Below, one piece after another: positions 21,301 to 33,549 of a stretch of 64,000 bases of DNA. The stretch comes from Planoprotostelium fungivorum. Lineage: Eukaryota > Evosea > Variosea > Cavosteliida > Cavosteliaceae. Within the stretch, counting starts at the first letter, position 1. Each line of letters opens with the position of its first letter. The notes below the pieces were generated by a model that worked only from the letters and a program-made list of their open reading frames with translations, ran no database searches and was not told where the DNA came from. The position numbers and the translations under genes were made by a program. The stretch is from contig MDYQ01000131.1 in NCBI GenBank assembly GCA_003024175.1, positions 1 through 64,000 on the forward strand, in the 5' to 3' direction.

Positions 21301-24300
21301 ACGTGTACACGTCAGATTGACGAGATCTCGACAGGGAGCGGATATCTTGTTCAAGATGAACGCAGATCTGAACTTGACGACGGTGAAGGGGGAGACGCCG
21401 CTTCACTGGGCCTCGAGGGCGGGTAAAGTGAGGATGATCCGGTGGTTGATGGATCGTGGAGCCGTGTTGGACATGGCCGGAGAGGCAGGCACACCTCTCG
21501 CCGTAGCTGCGGGTAAGTATCATCGCGATCACATGACATCATCACATGGACATGACGATCATCATATCATGACAATCGATTATCATATCATCATCACTAT
21601 CATATCATCACAATCATCATATCATCATTCTTATCATCATCATGATCATCATCATGATCATCATCATGATCATCATCATGATCATCATCATGATCATCAT
21701 CATATCATGATCATCATCATATCATGATCATCATCATGATCATCATGATCATCATCACCATCATCTTCCACTCACACTTGATCAGACGAAGTCACCCGAC
21801 GAGAGATACTCGAATGCGTTGCCTACCAAGAAGCCATGAAACTCAACAAGGACACTTCCGCAGTGTCCGCCGCCGCCGCCTCCCAGGGTGTCGTCACCCC
21901 AGTCGAACCATCGAAGCAGCACGTTCTCAAGCAAGAGAAGAAGAGGAACCGCAGGAGTATGATGCCCAACGCCTTCGAGAAGATGTTCTCCTCCGTGGAT
22001 GAAGATCCCAGCAGCTCTTCACATCGAATGTCAAATACCTTCTCGCCTCCGAATTCGGCGCCGGGAGCTTTCTTAGATTTGACTGTCAACGAAGAAGGTT
22101 CGACGTCTCACTCTTCATCGAGCTACGAATTGAGCCACCCCACTGAGAGGACGAGGAGTGAGTGAAATTTCGGTGAAATTTCTGAGAGCGGGCAGATCAG
22201 AGGGCGGTCACCATCGGGGGTGGAGAAACTTCACCGAAAGTTCCGATGCACCACACGGTGTCGAGTGCGTCAGGTAGAACGATGGCCAAATCTTTCTCGA
22301 ATTCCCACGCCAGCGGCCCCGAGCTGGTGGGCGCCAATTTCAAATTTCAAACGTTTCTCACGCAGACAGTCACGCGAGGCTTCGTTCAGCCGTTTCGGCT
22401 CGGTGAGAGGCAGGGTGGGAGATTTCAAACCGAATATGATGCCTCTCTCTTCGAGTCAAATCAGCCAGATCGAGAAGACAGCCAAAGAAAATCCCGAGCA
22501 GCTGGTGCTCATCCAGGCCGCATCGAGGAGGTAAGTCAGATACGTACGATACGTACGTACGTACGTGTACGGTGGGTGGGAGGGGTGCTGATGGAGTGTA
22601 GATTTTTGGCGATGAGAACGAAGAAAGAATTGACGAATGCGTTGATCGTGAGGGAATCCAGCGTCAAGAAATTGAGAGAGATCGAGAGCAGGTGAATCAT
22701 GAGCACTTTCATCATTCATCATCACTCTCATCATCATTATCATCACGATCACGATCATCATGGCGATCATCACTCGTCATTCATCACGGTCACTACCATC
22801 ACGATCACGAACGAGTCTCACATGTCTTCAGATTCGTCAAGGGAATGGCCCTCCTTATCGTCAACTTTGTCAACCCCGTTCGAAAGAACAACAACATCAA
22901 CAAGAAGGTGAATCTCACTCAAATCTCCTCGACCAATCAAAGAAAAGGTGAAGGAGAGTCTGGGCAAATTATTGGACGACATCGATGCCCTGCACGAGTT
23001 ATCAAAAAACACCATGGAACAATTATCTCAAAAGTTGGACAATGTCAGTTTCGGCAACCACATTCGAGTGGGAGAGATATACGTTTCTCAGTCTCCCAAG
23101 TTGGTGAAGATCATGACAAAGTACTCTCAAGACTATTACGAGATCCTTCCTTCCGTCTTAGACGATCAAGTGAGAGACGATGATCATGATCATGATGATG
23201 ACGTGCGGCAGGTTCTCATGGGCAAGCTGATGAAGTCGATCGGTGATCAGATCATCGCACTACCCATGTTGTACGAATTGTTACACGAACCCATGACCTA
23301 CGATTCCCAACTGACGAACGCTCTCAAGGTGAACCCTTCATCTCCATCCCGATCGCATCCCGATCGCGATCGCATCCCGATCGCGATCGCATCGTGACGA
23401 TCGCGATCTCGATCATCGCATGACCTCGATGACTGACGACACGCAGACGTTAGGAAAAGCCACGCCACCTGACCACAGGGACAGAAAGAGCTTAAAGACA
23501 GTTCTCATCCGTTTAGAATCCCTTCACAACGTCATGATCGGGCACCACGAGGAATACAACCAACAGAAGGCAGTCACTCGAGTCTTAGCCAAGTTCACGC
23601 AGGTGCCGGGCCCCATCAACGCCCCCGGTAGACATCTCGTGAAGGAAGGAGGTCTCTTGTGCTCCATCAGGGGCATGAAGAAGAGAGTCACGGTGGTTCT
23701 ATTCACAGACAGTATTCTCATCGGGAGACACAAGGTGGGACATCGATACCTTCTCCCGGCGTTTTTTTTAATTTGGAGTAGGAAGTGAACAAGTTTTTGG
23801 ATCACATTATGTTGAAGGCGGAGTCGGAGGTTCATCCGATCGTGGAGAAGAGAAAGGGAGATCATGGATTCCAGATCATCGCCAAACCGGGTGTGTATCA
23901 TTACAATCGAACGATCACATCACAGTTACGATCATCACAATCATCAGATCATCACAATCATCAGATCAACAGATCATCACGATCATCAGATCACCAGATT
24001 ATCACGATCATCATCAGATCATCTATTGACATCAACACAGGTGACAGCACCACCTTCTACTGCAGAATGGACGCAGAGAGGGACGACTGGGTCTCCGCCG
24101 TCAAAGGCGTCATTGACAAACTCGTCTTCGCCTGGCGTCAGCCCAAGAAGGGTGCAGGCCTCGACACTTCTGCCATGAGCGACGCGAAAGAGATTGTCGC
24201 CCTCACTTCTCTATCCGAGATGAAAGGAATCTCGTCGGCCGCAATGTCTCTCAGCCGCAACAGCAGCAGGAGAGCCAGCTTGAATTCTGGACAGCCACCC

Positions 24301-26356
24301 ATGGTGAGATGATGGGACGGACACGTGACGTCTGACGTCTGACAGGTGTCGAGCGTGTCGTCCAGCACGAGCGTGGGGCTGAGCCCGTCGAACGTTTCGA
24401 TACCTTCTTCCCCCACCATGAGGGCATCGAATTCGAAGGACTTCAATTCGGAAGTCGTAAAAGCTTTGAAAGAGTCTGGATCTTCTGGATCTTCCGCAAA
24501 TCTGTTGATCATCTCTCCCAGGTGAAAGATCGTTATCCTTCACGTTTCGTTCTTCTCATGGATCGATCGACTGGGTTATTCTCTTCAATTCTGATCGATG
24601 AGAACAGATCTCACGCGGTTAGAAATGTGACAATGGATGCAAAGACCATCGCCAATTCAGAGATGCTCTCTGTTCTCAGCCAAGAAGCTTGTCTCATCTG
24701 TTATTCACCTTTCGATCGCAATCGTGAAAAATTTATCTGCAGGAGATGTGGCAATGCCGTCTGTCCTTCTTGTTCCCTCAAGAGAGAACACGGAAGGGTC
24801 TGTACATCCTGCAAGGTGAGATCTCTCCTCTTCATCAGACTGAGAAAAAAAAGGAACACAACCGGGAATCGATATCGTTCTTAGAGCTGCCCGAGTTGAT
24901 CATCGTCCACATTCTAACTTTTGTCGACATCCACGAGCTGGGAGCGGTCTTCTCCACTTGTCGACAGCTTTCGAAATTGGGCGAAAACTCGCAAGCTTGG
25001 AGAATCTTCTGGATGAGAAAAGGGTGGAAGGCAAGGCCGGAAGATTCTTCGTTGGCAGTCAGCAACCCTTCTTACTGGAAGATGAGATGTCAAGTTGAAT
25101 CGAAGTGGATGTCACCTGACGTACCACCCATGGTACCATTGGGAGGTACGTACACGTTCATCTCTTCTTCGTTTTCATCTTTTTGTCGTTTTTATCTTTT
25201 TGTCATTTTCATCTTTTTGTCATTTTCATCTTTTTGTCATTTTCATCTTTCGAAATCATCATGACGATTCGGTTGATGTGAGAATCGAGAGGATATTGAT
25301 GGAAACAGGACATCTGGGCAAGGTGACGTGTTTCTCTAGGATAGAAGACAATCTGATGATATCGGGTTCTTATGACAGAACGTTGAGACTGTGGGACGTC
25401 AAAGAGGGTGAGTTACCCTACCATCTTCGTCTACAACTCGACAGGATTCGCCATGAACGTGTACAAGGGCCACACGGAGAGCATTCGAGCGGTTTCACTC
25501 AACACGGCCAATCGTCTCATCTTCTCGGCCAGTGATAACCATCTCAAGGTGAGTCCCATGAGACAGATCTACCACACACAACTGTCAGATCTGACATTCG
25601 ATCAGATCTGGAGTCTGGATACTGCCAAGATCACGAGCAACATCAAGATCCATTCAGATCCGATATCTTGCCTCGTCTACATTGCAGAGAAGAACATCAT
25701 CATCACGGTGTGTCTTCACGAAATTTCGACCGAATCTCACCGTTGTTTCAGGGCAGTTCAGATCGCACCGTCAAAGTCATCGATGCAAAGTCTCTGAGAA
25801 CGATCAAGACCATCAGCGGGCACAAGCACGGAATCAACTGTCTTCACTACCAGAAGAACACGCTCGCGGTCGGTTCGAAGGAGTCCATTCACGTTTACGA
25901 TTTGAGTCTACTCGACAAGATCAGCACCGTCTTAAGAGGTATACCCAACACGGTCGTGAACGCCGTCGCGACGGAGGGTGAGAAAAGTCGACTTTCATAT
26001 TCACGGCTCATCATCGTGTCAGGCGACACGATCATCAGCGGATCATCTGACGGACAGATTCGATTTTACGAGAGACACCAACCCACTTCGATTCTGGAAG
26101 GACACAGGGGAGAGATCTCTTGCATGCAGCACGATGAGAACAAGATCGTCTCCGGATCGGAGGACGGTATCGTGTGCGTGTGGAGCATGCAGAAGAGAGC
26201 CATGGTGAAGACCATAGAGATCGCAGACAAGCAGGTGAGAGAGAGAAAGGAAGAGATGGCTGAAGAGAACAGTTGGACTGCCTTGCATTCAACGCGGGAG
26301 GAAGATTGGCCACTGGTCACAGCGATGGTGTCGTTCGACTGTGGAAGTTGGTTTAA
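18381..26356 (+). CDS. Giant coiled coil-ankyrin-RhoGEF-PH-FYVE-F-box-WD40 protein
   Basis: More than 25 exons join in one frame, giving roughly 1,900-2,000 residues. In order: an acidic Ser/Glu-rich N-terminus (to about 19200); a coiled coil (19210-20330); ankyrin repeats (20730-21500: GKTALHRACILGHQSIVKLL, GETPLHWASRAGKVRMIRWL); a Ser-rich linker; an IQ motif (LIQAASRRFLAMR, about 22495-22615); a divergent RhoGEF DH domain (22610-23500: LVKIMTKYSQDYYEIL, IIALPMLYELLHEPM); a PH domain (23625-24130); a FYVE-like zinc finger (24690-24815: CLICYSPF, CRRCGNAVCPSC, CTSC) lacking the lipid-binding RHH; an F-box (24887-25030); and WD40 repeats (25290-26350: DNLMISGSYDRTLRLWDV, GDTIISGSSDGQIRFYE), ending GHSDGVVRLWKLV. 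It is probably a Rho-signalling and ubiquitin scaffold. Whether one mRNA spans all modules is inference from unbroken frame. Confidence 0.75.
21540..21780 (+). repeat. ATCATC/ATGATC microsatellite in an intron
   Basis: Imperfect repeats of ATCATC and CATGATCATC fill a roughly 270-base intron of the giant gene between ankyrin exons; it is one of the few long introns in the window. Similar simple repeats occur in its other long introns (22692-22829, 23330-23445 with GATCGCGATCGC palindromes, and 23890-24040), and an ACGT run lies at 22537-22566. Confidence 0.8.
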
Positions 26357-26521
26357 ATATCATTTTGTATCAGCAGCGTCGTATGTTTCTGTTTTAGACA
26401 CCATCGAAGCGTTTCTTTTATTGTGAGGGTTCATCGGCTTGTGATCTGCTCATCATGTTGATTTTCGTTCTCAAGTTGATCACCGCGAGAGATCGATCCG
26501 CGATCTGTCCCTGGTGATGCA

Positions 26522-28483
26522 TCAGTCGAGAAGATGAGTCGACATCCGGCTCACTCTCAGTTCCTGCTCCATCCTGAGCATATTATTCTTCACGGTTTCC
26601 AATTGAAACTCCAGCTCTTCTTCTCTCTTCCGCCAGGCCTTGGTATCGACCGACCTCGCTTTCGTCAAGACGTCGACCTTCTTAGACAGCATCTGGATGA
26701 TGACGATCAACTGACATTGTCATCTTGGAAGAAACTCACTCCGTTGATCTCGTCTTTCTCAGTCAATCGCTGATCTCTCTCAATCAGAGCGGATTCTAAC
26801 TGCTTAGACTTGTTCTCTAGCGTTTTATACAGTGGTGCCGGTACTTCGTCCCTCTCTTCGAAATCATCGTCAAAGTCGAGCTGTTCGAATCGTTCACATC
26901 ATCACCGTCACATGCGTTGTCTCGTCACCTTTAGAGGGCCCATGGAATCGGATGTGGAGTTGAGAGGTGAATTCAAAGAGGAAGGTCGCTTTCGAAAGCT
27001 CTTTGGTGAAGACAGACCAGAAGGAGAACGTGGGGCAACGCGGCTGGGAGAGATTGATTGACGCTGCGTCGGATCTAAAGAGGTCAGCACATCGTGCAGG
27101 TCGATCTCGCTCACTTGTACCGATAGACTTTGAAATGTTTTGTATTCGCTCCGTTAGAGTTCTGATCTGCAACTGTTGCTTGACGATCTTCTCTTCGTAG
27201 GTTAATTTCGAATTCTGAAGGTTTCGCAATTGGGACTGATCGTGTCAGAAGTGAGATGTTTCTGACGATTCACACCTGCATCCTCTCTCGGTCCTCTTGC
27301 CACAGTTGATAAGGGATACCGACATCGACGCTGCGAAGAGACAGAATCTCTTTCTCTCTGACCGAGACGATACGCATTGTCTGAGCCAATTCTTCTCTCA
27401 GATCTGCTATTTCGGAGTCTTTGAAATCGATCTATCATCAGCATTGAGATGATGCAACGAAAGATGATGATCGATCGTTTTGTCATCATCTCGACGAAGA
27501 AGTATACCTTGTCCCGCAATTCTAGTACGTGTTCCTCCGTGGCGCCTCGCTTTGAAATCTCTTCTGTCAACTCTTGGATCACGTTCGTCTTTGCAGCTTG
27601 GATGCTCAATAGTAATTTGTTCTCGTTTCCCATCTCCGCAAGCTTTCCGATCAGTTCCCTCACTCGATTCTCTAAGATGATGATCTTCTGCTCGCTGGTG
27701 GTCGAGTGTTCGACTGACACAAGATAAGTCGATGGATGAGGTGACGGAGACTCACTCGCTGTGGATTCTTTGTACAATTTTAAGAGGTCATCTTCTGTCA
27801 CTCTGAGATCTTTCGAGAGATTCTTATTTTCCGACTGAAGGAGAGAGATGATGCGATTTTTATCTTTCAGCTGAGAAGTCGATCAGGTGATGATATGACT
27901 GTGCTTTCACCTCGTTGTCTAATCGCATGACGTGATAATACAGTTCAGATGAGACCGTCTCTCGTCCTTTTTGTTTGTTGACTCTCATCAACGATTCAAG
28001 CAGATCCGTCTGCTTCTTCGCCGTTAAAGGGTTCGTTTCACTCTTTATGTCTATCGACGTCTCCATCTCTCGCTGTGGTGTTGTGTCAGCCGCTGATGAT
28101 TTTTCGGATCGAGATCATCACCTTGAGCTGTATGACGCTCTCGTTTGCATTCATAGATTCCGAATTGAGCTTGTGGATCAACACCTCCTGTCTCTTCACT
28201 AATTCTTCCAGTCCCTTCACTTCGTAAGACAGTGAATCGATGGCTTCGTCCTTCATTTTGTTATCTTGATCAATCTCTGCCAGCCGATTCAACAACACAT
28301 CCGGCCCCTCATCCTGTCTAAATTGAACAGAGGGCACATAACACCGTGGCTCACCTTATATAATTTTGTAGAAGACAACAGAGGAGAAGATAAGAGGTTC
28401 TTCTTTGATTCCGCAGCCAATCTCGATCCTGTCGCAGTTCTCCAGTTCGGACTATCATAGATGAGGTCCTCCGAGGAAGCCAT
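26522..28483 (-). CDS. Long coiled-coil protein, unknown function
   Basis: Exons starting MASSEDLIYDSPNWRTATGS run through about ten short introns to the C-terminal LRVSRMSTHLLD. Nearly all the sequence is heptad-rich: MKDEAIDSLSYEVKGLEELV, RIISLLQSENKNLSKDLRV, IIILENRVRELIGKLAEMGN, KLTYEEKIVKQQLQIRTLTE and REEELEFQLETVKNNMLRME. There is no motor, zinc or membrane domain, so a structural role (for example at a centrosome-like body or the cortex) is only a guess. It ends 165 bases from the stop of the convergent giant gene. Inner exon borders are approximate, especially at 26700-27200. Confidence 0.65.
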
Positions 28484-29155
28484 GAGGTAGGTTGGTCGTG
28501 GGCGTTAATTTTGGCGGGTAGCGGAAATCGCAAGTTTCGTTGTTTAGAGAGAAAAGAGCCGCGAAAGTCATTATAAAATAAAAACCTCTATATCTGCAGT
28601 AGCGGTCCTCCATAGTGGAGTGTATCAAATGAATTCCACTGCTGTTTCTCATAAACTCTCTTTGGACCTCTGCGAAGGCGATCAATCCACTCTTGTCCTC
28701 TGACAGATCTTCAACACGTTACACTGCAACCCAGCGAAAAATGGTCACGACCCGCCTAATGGTCCGCTGTGGCGAACTGTCATAGAATTGGAAGAAAACA
28801 CGTTTCGCGGGCCAAATCCGTTTTTCGTTTTAAGCCGATTTTGCAGTGTTACGACGATACAAGTAGAATTTTTATATCATACATGGAGCATCAGCTCAAA
28901 GAGGGCGAGTCGAGTTGCAATAGCTCGTCACGAATTCCTGTCTTAGTTTCCACACGATAGAAGTAAGCGACCAACCAACGAGCAACCGAGCGGAAGATGT
29001 GGGCATTAAGATTAAAGTGCCCTCTGCTTCTCGGCGCCTCGATATATGTCATTAGCTTGACGTATTTCACACGATATTTCAAGGTGTCAATCCAATGATC
29101 CCATCGCTGAGGGGTTGCCAAACTGTGTTCTGCGGAAGCAAACGAAACTGGACGG
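28484..29155. other. Intergenic, possible coding remnants
   Basis: The 5' side carries the promoter of the coiled-coil gene, with an AT-rich tract near 28570. On the plus strand 28740-28940 reads GPLWRTVIELEENTFRGPNP, and on the minus strand 29120-28891 reads DHWIDTLKYRVKYVKLMTYI. Both look protein-like but neither joins to a start or to neighbours. I cannot decide between them and call no gene. Confidence 0.3.
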
Positions 29156-29830
29156 ATGAGCGAGGGAGAGCCGCTCGAGCACTCACCACTATCTGTTGTC
29201 TTGCAATGGATCGACGACATGTGGTCACAAGAGATAGAAAACTCAAGCAGGCGCAACGAGTCTTCCATCATCAAACCGGAGACATCGATAGAGCCGTTCA
29301 AACTGTTGCAGCCGTTGAAGATCAAGCAGAGGAAATCGTACGAGGGAGACAGCCGATTTCTCTTACCTAAGCCCGTCATAGTCCTCGATAGAGTGAGAAA
29401 AATGAGAGTACACTCCACCAACACCAGAGATAGTCGTCTCCTCTCACCGAAGACCTCGTTCGTTGCACCGTGACCGTGAAACTGTTAGATGAGACGGGCA
29501 CTGTGCTCGATTCTGACGAACAGAAGCATCTCGTTAGCCCCAACGGAGAAGAAGTGGTCTTATATATACCTCACTGTCGGACTCCTCCTATCTCCTTGAA
29601 GGTGACACGTACATCGCATCATCGTTGAGCATGTTCTGACGATGGGACAGTTGAGCAGGAAGATCGATTTTGAAAAGTTGTGTCTGGGATTTTTTGTGGA
29701 ATACGTCAACAAGGAAGGAGAAGTGAATTATGTGTGCCTGAGGTCAAATACGTTCGATCTCGTTCGAGACAGAGTCAGCAGAAGGAAACAAGCCTCACTT
29801 GAGCCAATCGAAAACGTAAATATGACATAA
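29156..29830 (+). CDS. Unrecognised protein, possible Ig-fold transcription factor
   Basis: Three exons (introns about 29392-29432 and 29600-29648) give some 195 residues. After an N-terminal helix (LSVVLQWIDDMWSQEIENS) comes KQRKSYEGDSRFLLPKPVIV, then alternating beta strands (LVRCTVTVKLLDETGTVL, GEEVVLYIPHCRTPPISL, CLGFFVEYVNKEGEVNYVCL) and the basic end LVRDRVSRRKQ. A basic loop followed by an all-beta domain recalls Rel/STAT-like or CudA-like DNA-binding proteins, but this is a weak resemblance from memory and I do not assign it. Confidence 0.55.
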
Positions 29831-30368
29831 ATTGTAGATCTTCAGATTCTAATGACCATCTTGCTCGTTTGGTCTTGGTATTGTGAAATGATACGAGGAT
29901 CTTAATGCATACATATTCCACGGGTGGATTGATGTTCGACGATCATGTGATGGCCAAGGCCATAAAATTGTTGGGATGGCATTGAAGGTCGATCATCAGA
30001 GAGGCCGTCACCTGCAACACCGCACTTTATACGAGTGGATGGTGTTTCTGTGCACAAACGACTATGATCAGCTCGGATGTTTCAGCACCATCGAAATAAA
30101 TCATCTCATCTAACAAAGCAAGTCGATATAGTTGATGATGCTGGAACGTTAGAGTCCAGATCTAATAATCCGCTCACCAATGCATCATCTGCCGTCACAA
30201 CGCTCCAACTGCTCTGAAACATTCTTTTCAGGTCTAGATTATATTCTTCTGCTGATGATCCTCGCGTTGATGGAAAAAAAAAATGGCGATGAAGTGGTCA
30301 TTCTCTTGTGGCTTTTGTCTCAAGATTTTCTCTCTGTGCAAACTATAATGGGTGGCCTCAAACACATT
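29831..30368. other. Intergenic, upstream of tRNA-Ala
   Basis: No protein gene is supported. Open stretches here are short and lack splice-consistent joins. Confidence 0.4.
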
Positions 30369-30441
30369 GGGGATCTAGCTCAAATGGTAGAGCACTCGCT
30401 TAGCATGCGAGGGGCACAGGGATCGATACCCTGGTTCTCCA
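30369..30441 (+). tRNA. tRNA-Ala (AGC anticodon)
   Basis: A 73-base cloverleaf without intron. The D arm carries the A box TAGCTCAAATGG, the anticodon stem CTCGC/GCGAG encloses TTAGCAT with anticodon AGC, and the T arm carries the B box GGGATCGATACC. The acceptor stem GGGGATC pairs with GTTCTCC with one U-U mismatch and one G-U pair. G3 pairs with U70 (the third base pair), the identity element for alanine. There is no encoded CCA. A short T run lies about 10 bases downstream. Confidence 0.93.
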
Positions 30442-30949
30442 CTCACCTTTTAAACTTTTGAAATGCATCACATTCCAGCTCACCTCTTTCCATCCGAATT
30501 CTTACCATTATATGGCTTCGCTATTGTTCTTGAAGATCACTGTTATGAAAATCATCTGTCCATTCATGATGCCATGTGATCGAGTGACAAACCCCACCAA
30601 CAATGCGGGAGGAAGTGCCTGGAGGGAGAGTACTTCGAGAGTGTGACAGGCTACTTCTCTCCTCTCTTCAGAAGGTGAATGTGAATGGTCGATTCAATGC
30701 TGCATTGTGTCAGTGAAGTGCAGAGACTCAAGAATAATCACTCACTTGTTCGCCCTTATAATGCGGTAGGGTCGAGTAGCTCGATGAAAATGCGTGGCCG
30801 AAGAGTATAGAATCAGACGCTTTGAGGGAGTGAATGATCCGAAGCAGAGGAGAGAGAGCAGTTGGAGGAGAGTCTTCTTCTTTTTCATTGGCTTATCCGT
30901 ATACAACCGCATTTTATGAGTCAAAATCACCCATTTTGTATACGATCGC
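30442..30949. other. Intergenic, upstream of PTPA
   Basis: No gene is supported. The frame of PTPA stays open upstream to an ATG at 30834, but the residues before 30950 are not PTPA-like and are probably 5' untranslated. Confidence 0.4.
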
Positions 30950-32323
30950 AATGCAAACACCAGAACATCACTATATCACTCCAATCAAAAGGATTGAAAC
31001 GCCTGAAGATATGGCAGCCTTCAAGCGCAGTCGATCTTACAAGGAGTTCTACGGATTTGTATTGAAGTTGTCAGAGATCACCAAGGGGAAGTCAAAGAGT
31101 GACCCCATCACCACGTCAGAGGTAATGCATCACCAAACTCCATCACGATTGACGTCACACATCACAGCCCATCGAGAAGATGCTACAAGTACTCGAGAGG
31201 ATGGACGTGATGATGTCGGAAGCCCCACCGACGGCTCAGCCCACTCGTTACGGAAACAAGGCATTCAAAACTTGGTACAAATTAGTCGAAGACGTATGAT
31301 AATCATCCACGTTCCATTCCGATCTGATCTCCCCTCACAGGCGTCGATCGATTTATCTCGCTCCGTCGTGTCAGAAGAACTCAAAGATTCAGCCGCCGAG
31401 CTCGGTCCATATCTTGCGGGCTCCATCGGTAACAGCACGAGAATCGACTATGGAACCGGACACGAGGCTTCTTTCGCCACATGGATGTTGTGCATCTGCA
31501 AATTGGGTGTCATTGACATCGAGAAAGACGGACTCGCATTAGTTCTTCGTGTCTTCGACCGGTGAGTGATGGACATTCTGATCTTGTGTCTGTGATGATG
31601 TATCGTGTGCTGAGATGTACAGGTATCTGACTCTGATGAGAAAGGCACAGAAGACATATCTATTAGAACCTGCTGGATCTCACGGTGTATGGGGTGACGA
31701 CACTCTCCTCTCTCCTCCATCTGATCGTCTGTCGTGATCTTGATGATTGCATCTCGCAATGATGTCGATGACTTATGAGACGAAGGATTGGACGACTATC
31801 AATTCCTTCCATTCGTGTGGGGATCGGCTCAACTGATCGGTCATCCCTCCATCAAACCAAAGTCCATCCACGATGTGATGCTCTAATTCGATTAGTCACG
31901 ATAATCGATACCATCATGATAACGAGCAGGAGAGACTGACGTGAGAGCAGGGAGAAGTACTGAAGCAGAGTTCGGATGACTATCTCTACTTGTCTTGCAT
32001 CTCGTTCACGAAGGAGATGAAGAGGGGACCGTTCGGTGAACATTCGCCTTATCTGAACGACGTCAGCTTCGTTCCTCATCAATTGTGGGAGAAGGTGTGC
32101 TGATACGACTCCATCATCCATCACATCATGACAAGATCGCATCGTGATCGAATCGAACATGTCACACGATCGATCATCTCATCGCGATCAACATCTCCCG
32201 TTGACACCATGTCCACAGGTCAACGCCGGAATGTGCAAAGTGTACCAGATCGAAGTCCTCGACAAGTTCCCAGTCATTCAACACTTTTTATTCGGCTCCA
32301 TCCTTCCCTTTCCATCTCAATAG
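30950..32323 (+). CDS. PTPA: PP2A activator (phosphotyrosyl phosphatase activator)
   Basis: Exons encode the PTPA/RRD fold almost end to end: [49 protein letters not shown] with [57 protein letters not shown], and the end [17 protein letters not shown]. The enzyme is a peptidyl-prolyl isomerase-like chaperone that uses ATP to activate the PP2A catalytic subunit. Introns are short and in phase (for example 31119-31167, 31294-31341 and 31561-31621). The stop codon lies only three bases from the stop of the convergent F-box/J-domain gene. Confidence 0.92.
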
Positions 32324-32326
32324 ACA

Positions 32327-33460
32327 TCAGAGCTCCCACCATTGTTTCTGTTTCTTCACCACTTTCAGCGTCGTCTGTTTTGTTCTCTTCTTGTCGTTGA
32401 TCGTCGGGGGAGCTGGCTGAGGGAATTGAATGGTAAATTGACGGAAGCAGGCCGAGCAGGTTGCGTGAGTGTTGTGAAGCTCAGTTTTGAGAGGCATGGT
32501 CCAAGCCGAATAGCAGTGGAAGCAGAAGATCTATAAATGGGTGTGAGGTGATGATGAGACAATTAGATGATGAAGATGACGGACATAATGATGGTCACTC
32601 ACTCTTCCAAATTGTGATTTACAGACTCTACAGTAACCAATGTCTTTTCCCGCCAGAATAGCCTTCTGCTTCTCAGCTGGAAGATACACAGAGACACCAC
32701 CACTGCTCATACAGCTCTCGCTCGGACAGCTCATCTGTCATCACAATCAGCCATCATCGATCGTTCGACAGCGACAGAGGAGTAAGAATAAAACAGAATA
32801 AAATAATATTGAGATAGAAGATCTCACTGTGACCATGCCGGGTGCATCAGGATTGACACCGCTCATGATGGCATCGAAGGCCCCCTTCAGAGATTGGAAA
32901 GCCTGCTGAGCTCCTGGAGCTCTGTTCTTATCTGGATGAAGACCCAAAGCGAGCTACATTAGACATCAGACATCAACACGTGTCACATCCGCTTCACCTT
33001 CTTATACGATGCTCTGATCTCATCGTCATCGGCTTGCTCTGAGATACCCAACATCTCATATACCTGACACAGAATGAGTTTACAGCGCTCCATCTCACTT
33101 TCATCACCTGATGTTTACCGAGACGATTTACTTGATCGGCCATCAGCTTCTGCTCCTGGGAGTATTTGGAACCATCTGCATTTTGCAACGTCATCTTTTG
33201 GGATTCCTCCAGCTGTCGATATGTGAGCCATTAAGTGCAATCGGACATTTCACCTCATCCTGCAGTTCTTCGTCTTCTCCTTCATCACCAAAGTAGGACG
33301 TGAAGTACTCAATGTTATCTCCTACTACTTTGTTCCAAAGGGAGCAGACCTGTGAAGCGATCATGAAGGAATCCTTGTCTAACTCCCTCAGGATACGAAG
33401 GACAAGGTGCTCCGAGAGGTCTCCCCATCCTTTCTCCCCTTCCGATTCTGGCTCTGTCAT
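32327..33460 (-). CDS. F-box plus DnaJ (J-domain) protein with zinc-binding tail
   Basis: From the ATG at 33460 (MTEPESEGEKGWGDLSEHLV) an F-box follows (LVLRILRELDKDSFMIASQV, CSLWNKV), then an acidic linker, then a J domain: VYEMLGISEQADDDEIRASY, KKLALGLHPDKNRAPGAQQA with the HPD motif that stimulates Hsp70 ATPase. The tail has paired cysteines, GYCRVCKSQF, FCFHCYSAW and CSACFRQFTI, which look like a treble or double zinc ribbon. The chain ends KKQKQWWEL. All introns keep phase. I infer a co-chaperone that may link Hsp70 clients to an SCF ubiquitin ligase. An in-frame ATG at 33529 is an alternative start. Confidence 0.8.
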
Positions 33461-33549
33461 CTCTTTGCGATATGATCTGATTTGTGAAATAAAAGAACGA
33501 TGGTCACGTGGCAGCATTCGCTCTGACATCACATTCAATCACAGACAAG

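Noticed and set aside
21530-21780. CRISPR-like short repeats
   Set aside because: The units are a drifting ATC microsatellite without spacers, in a eukaryotic intron.
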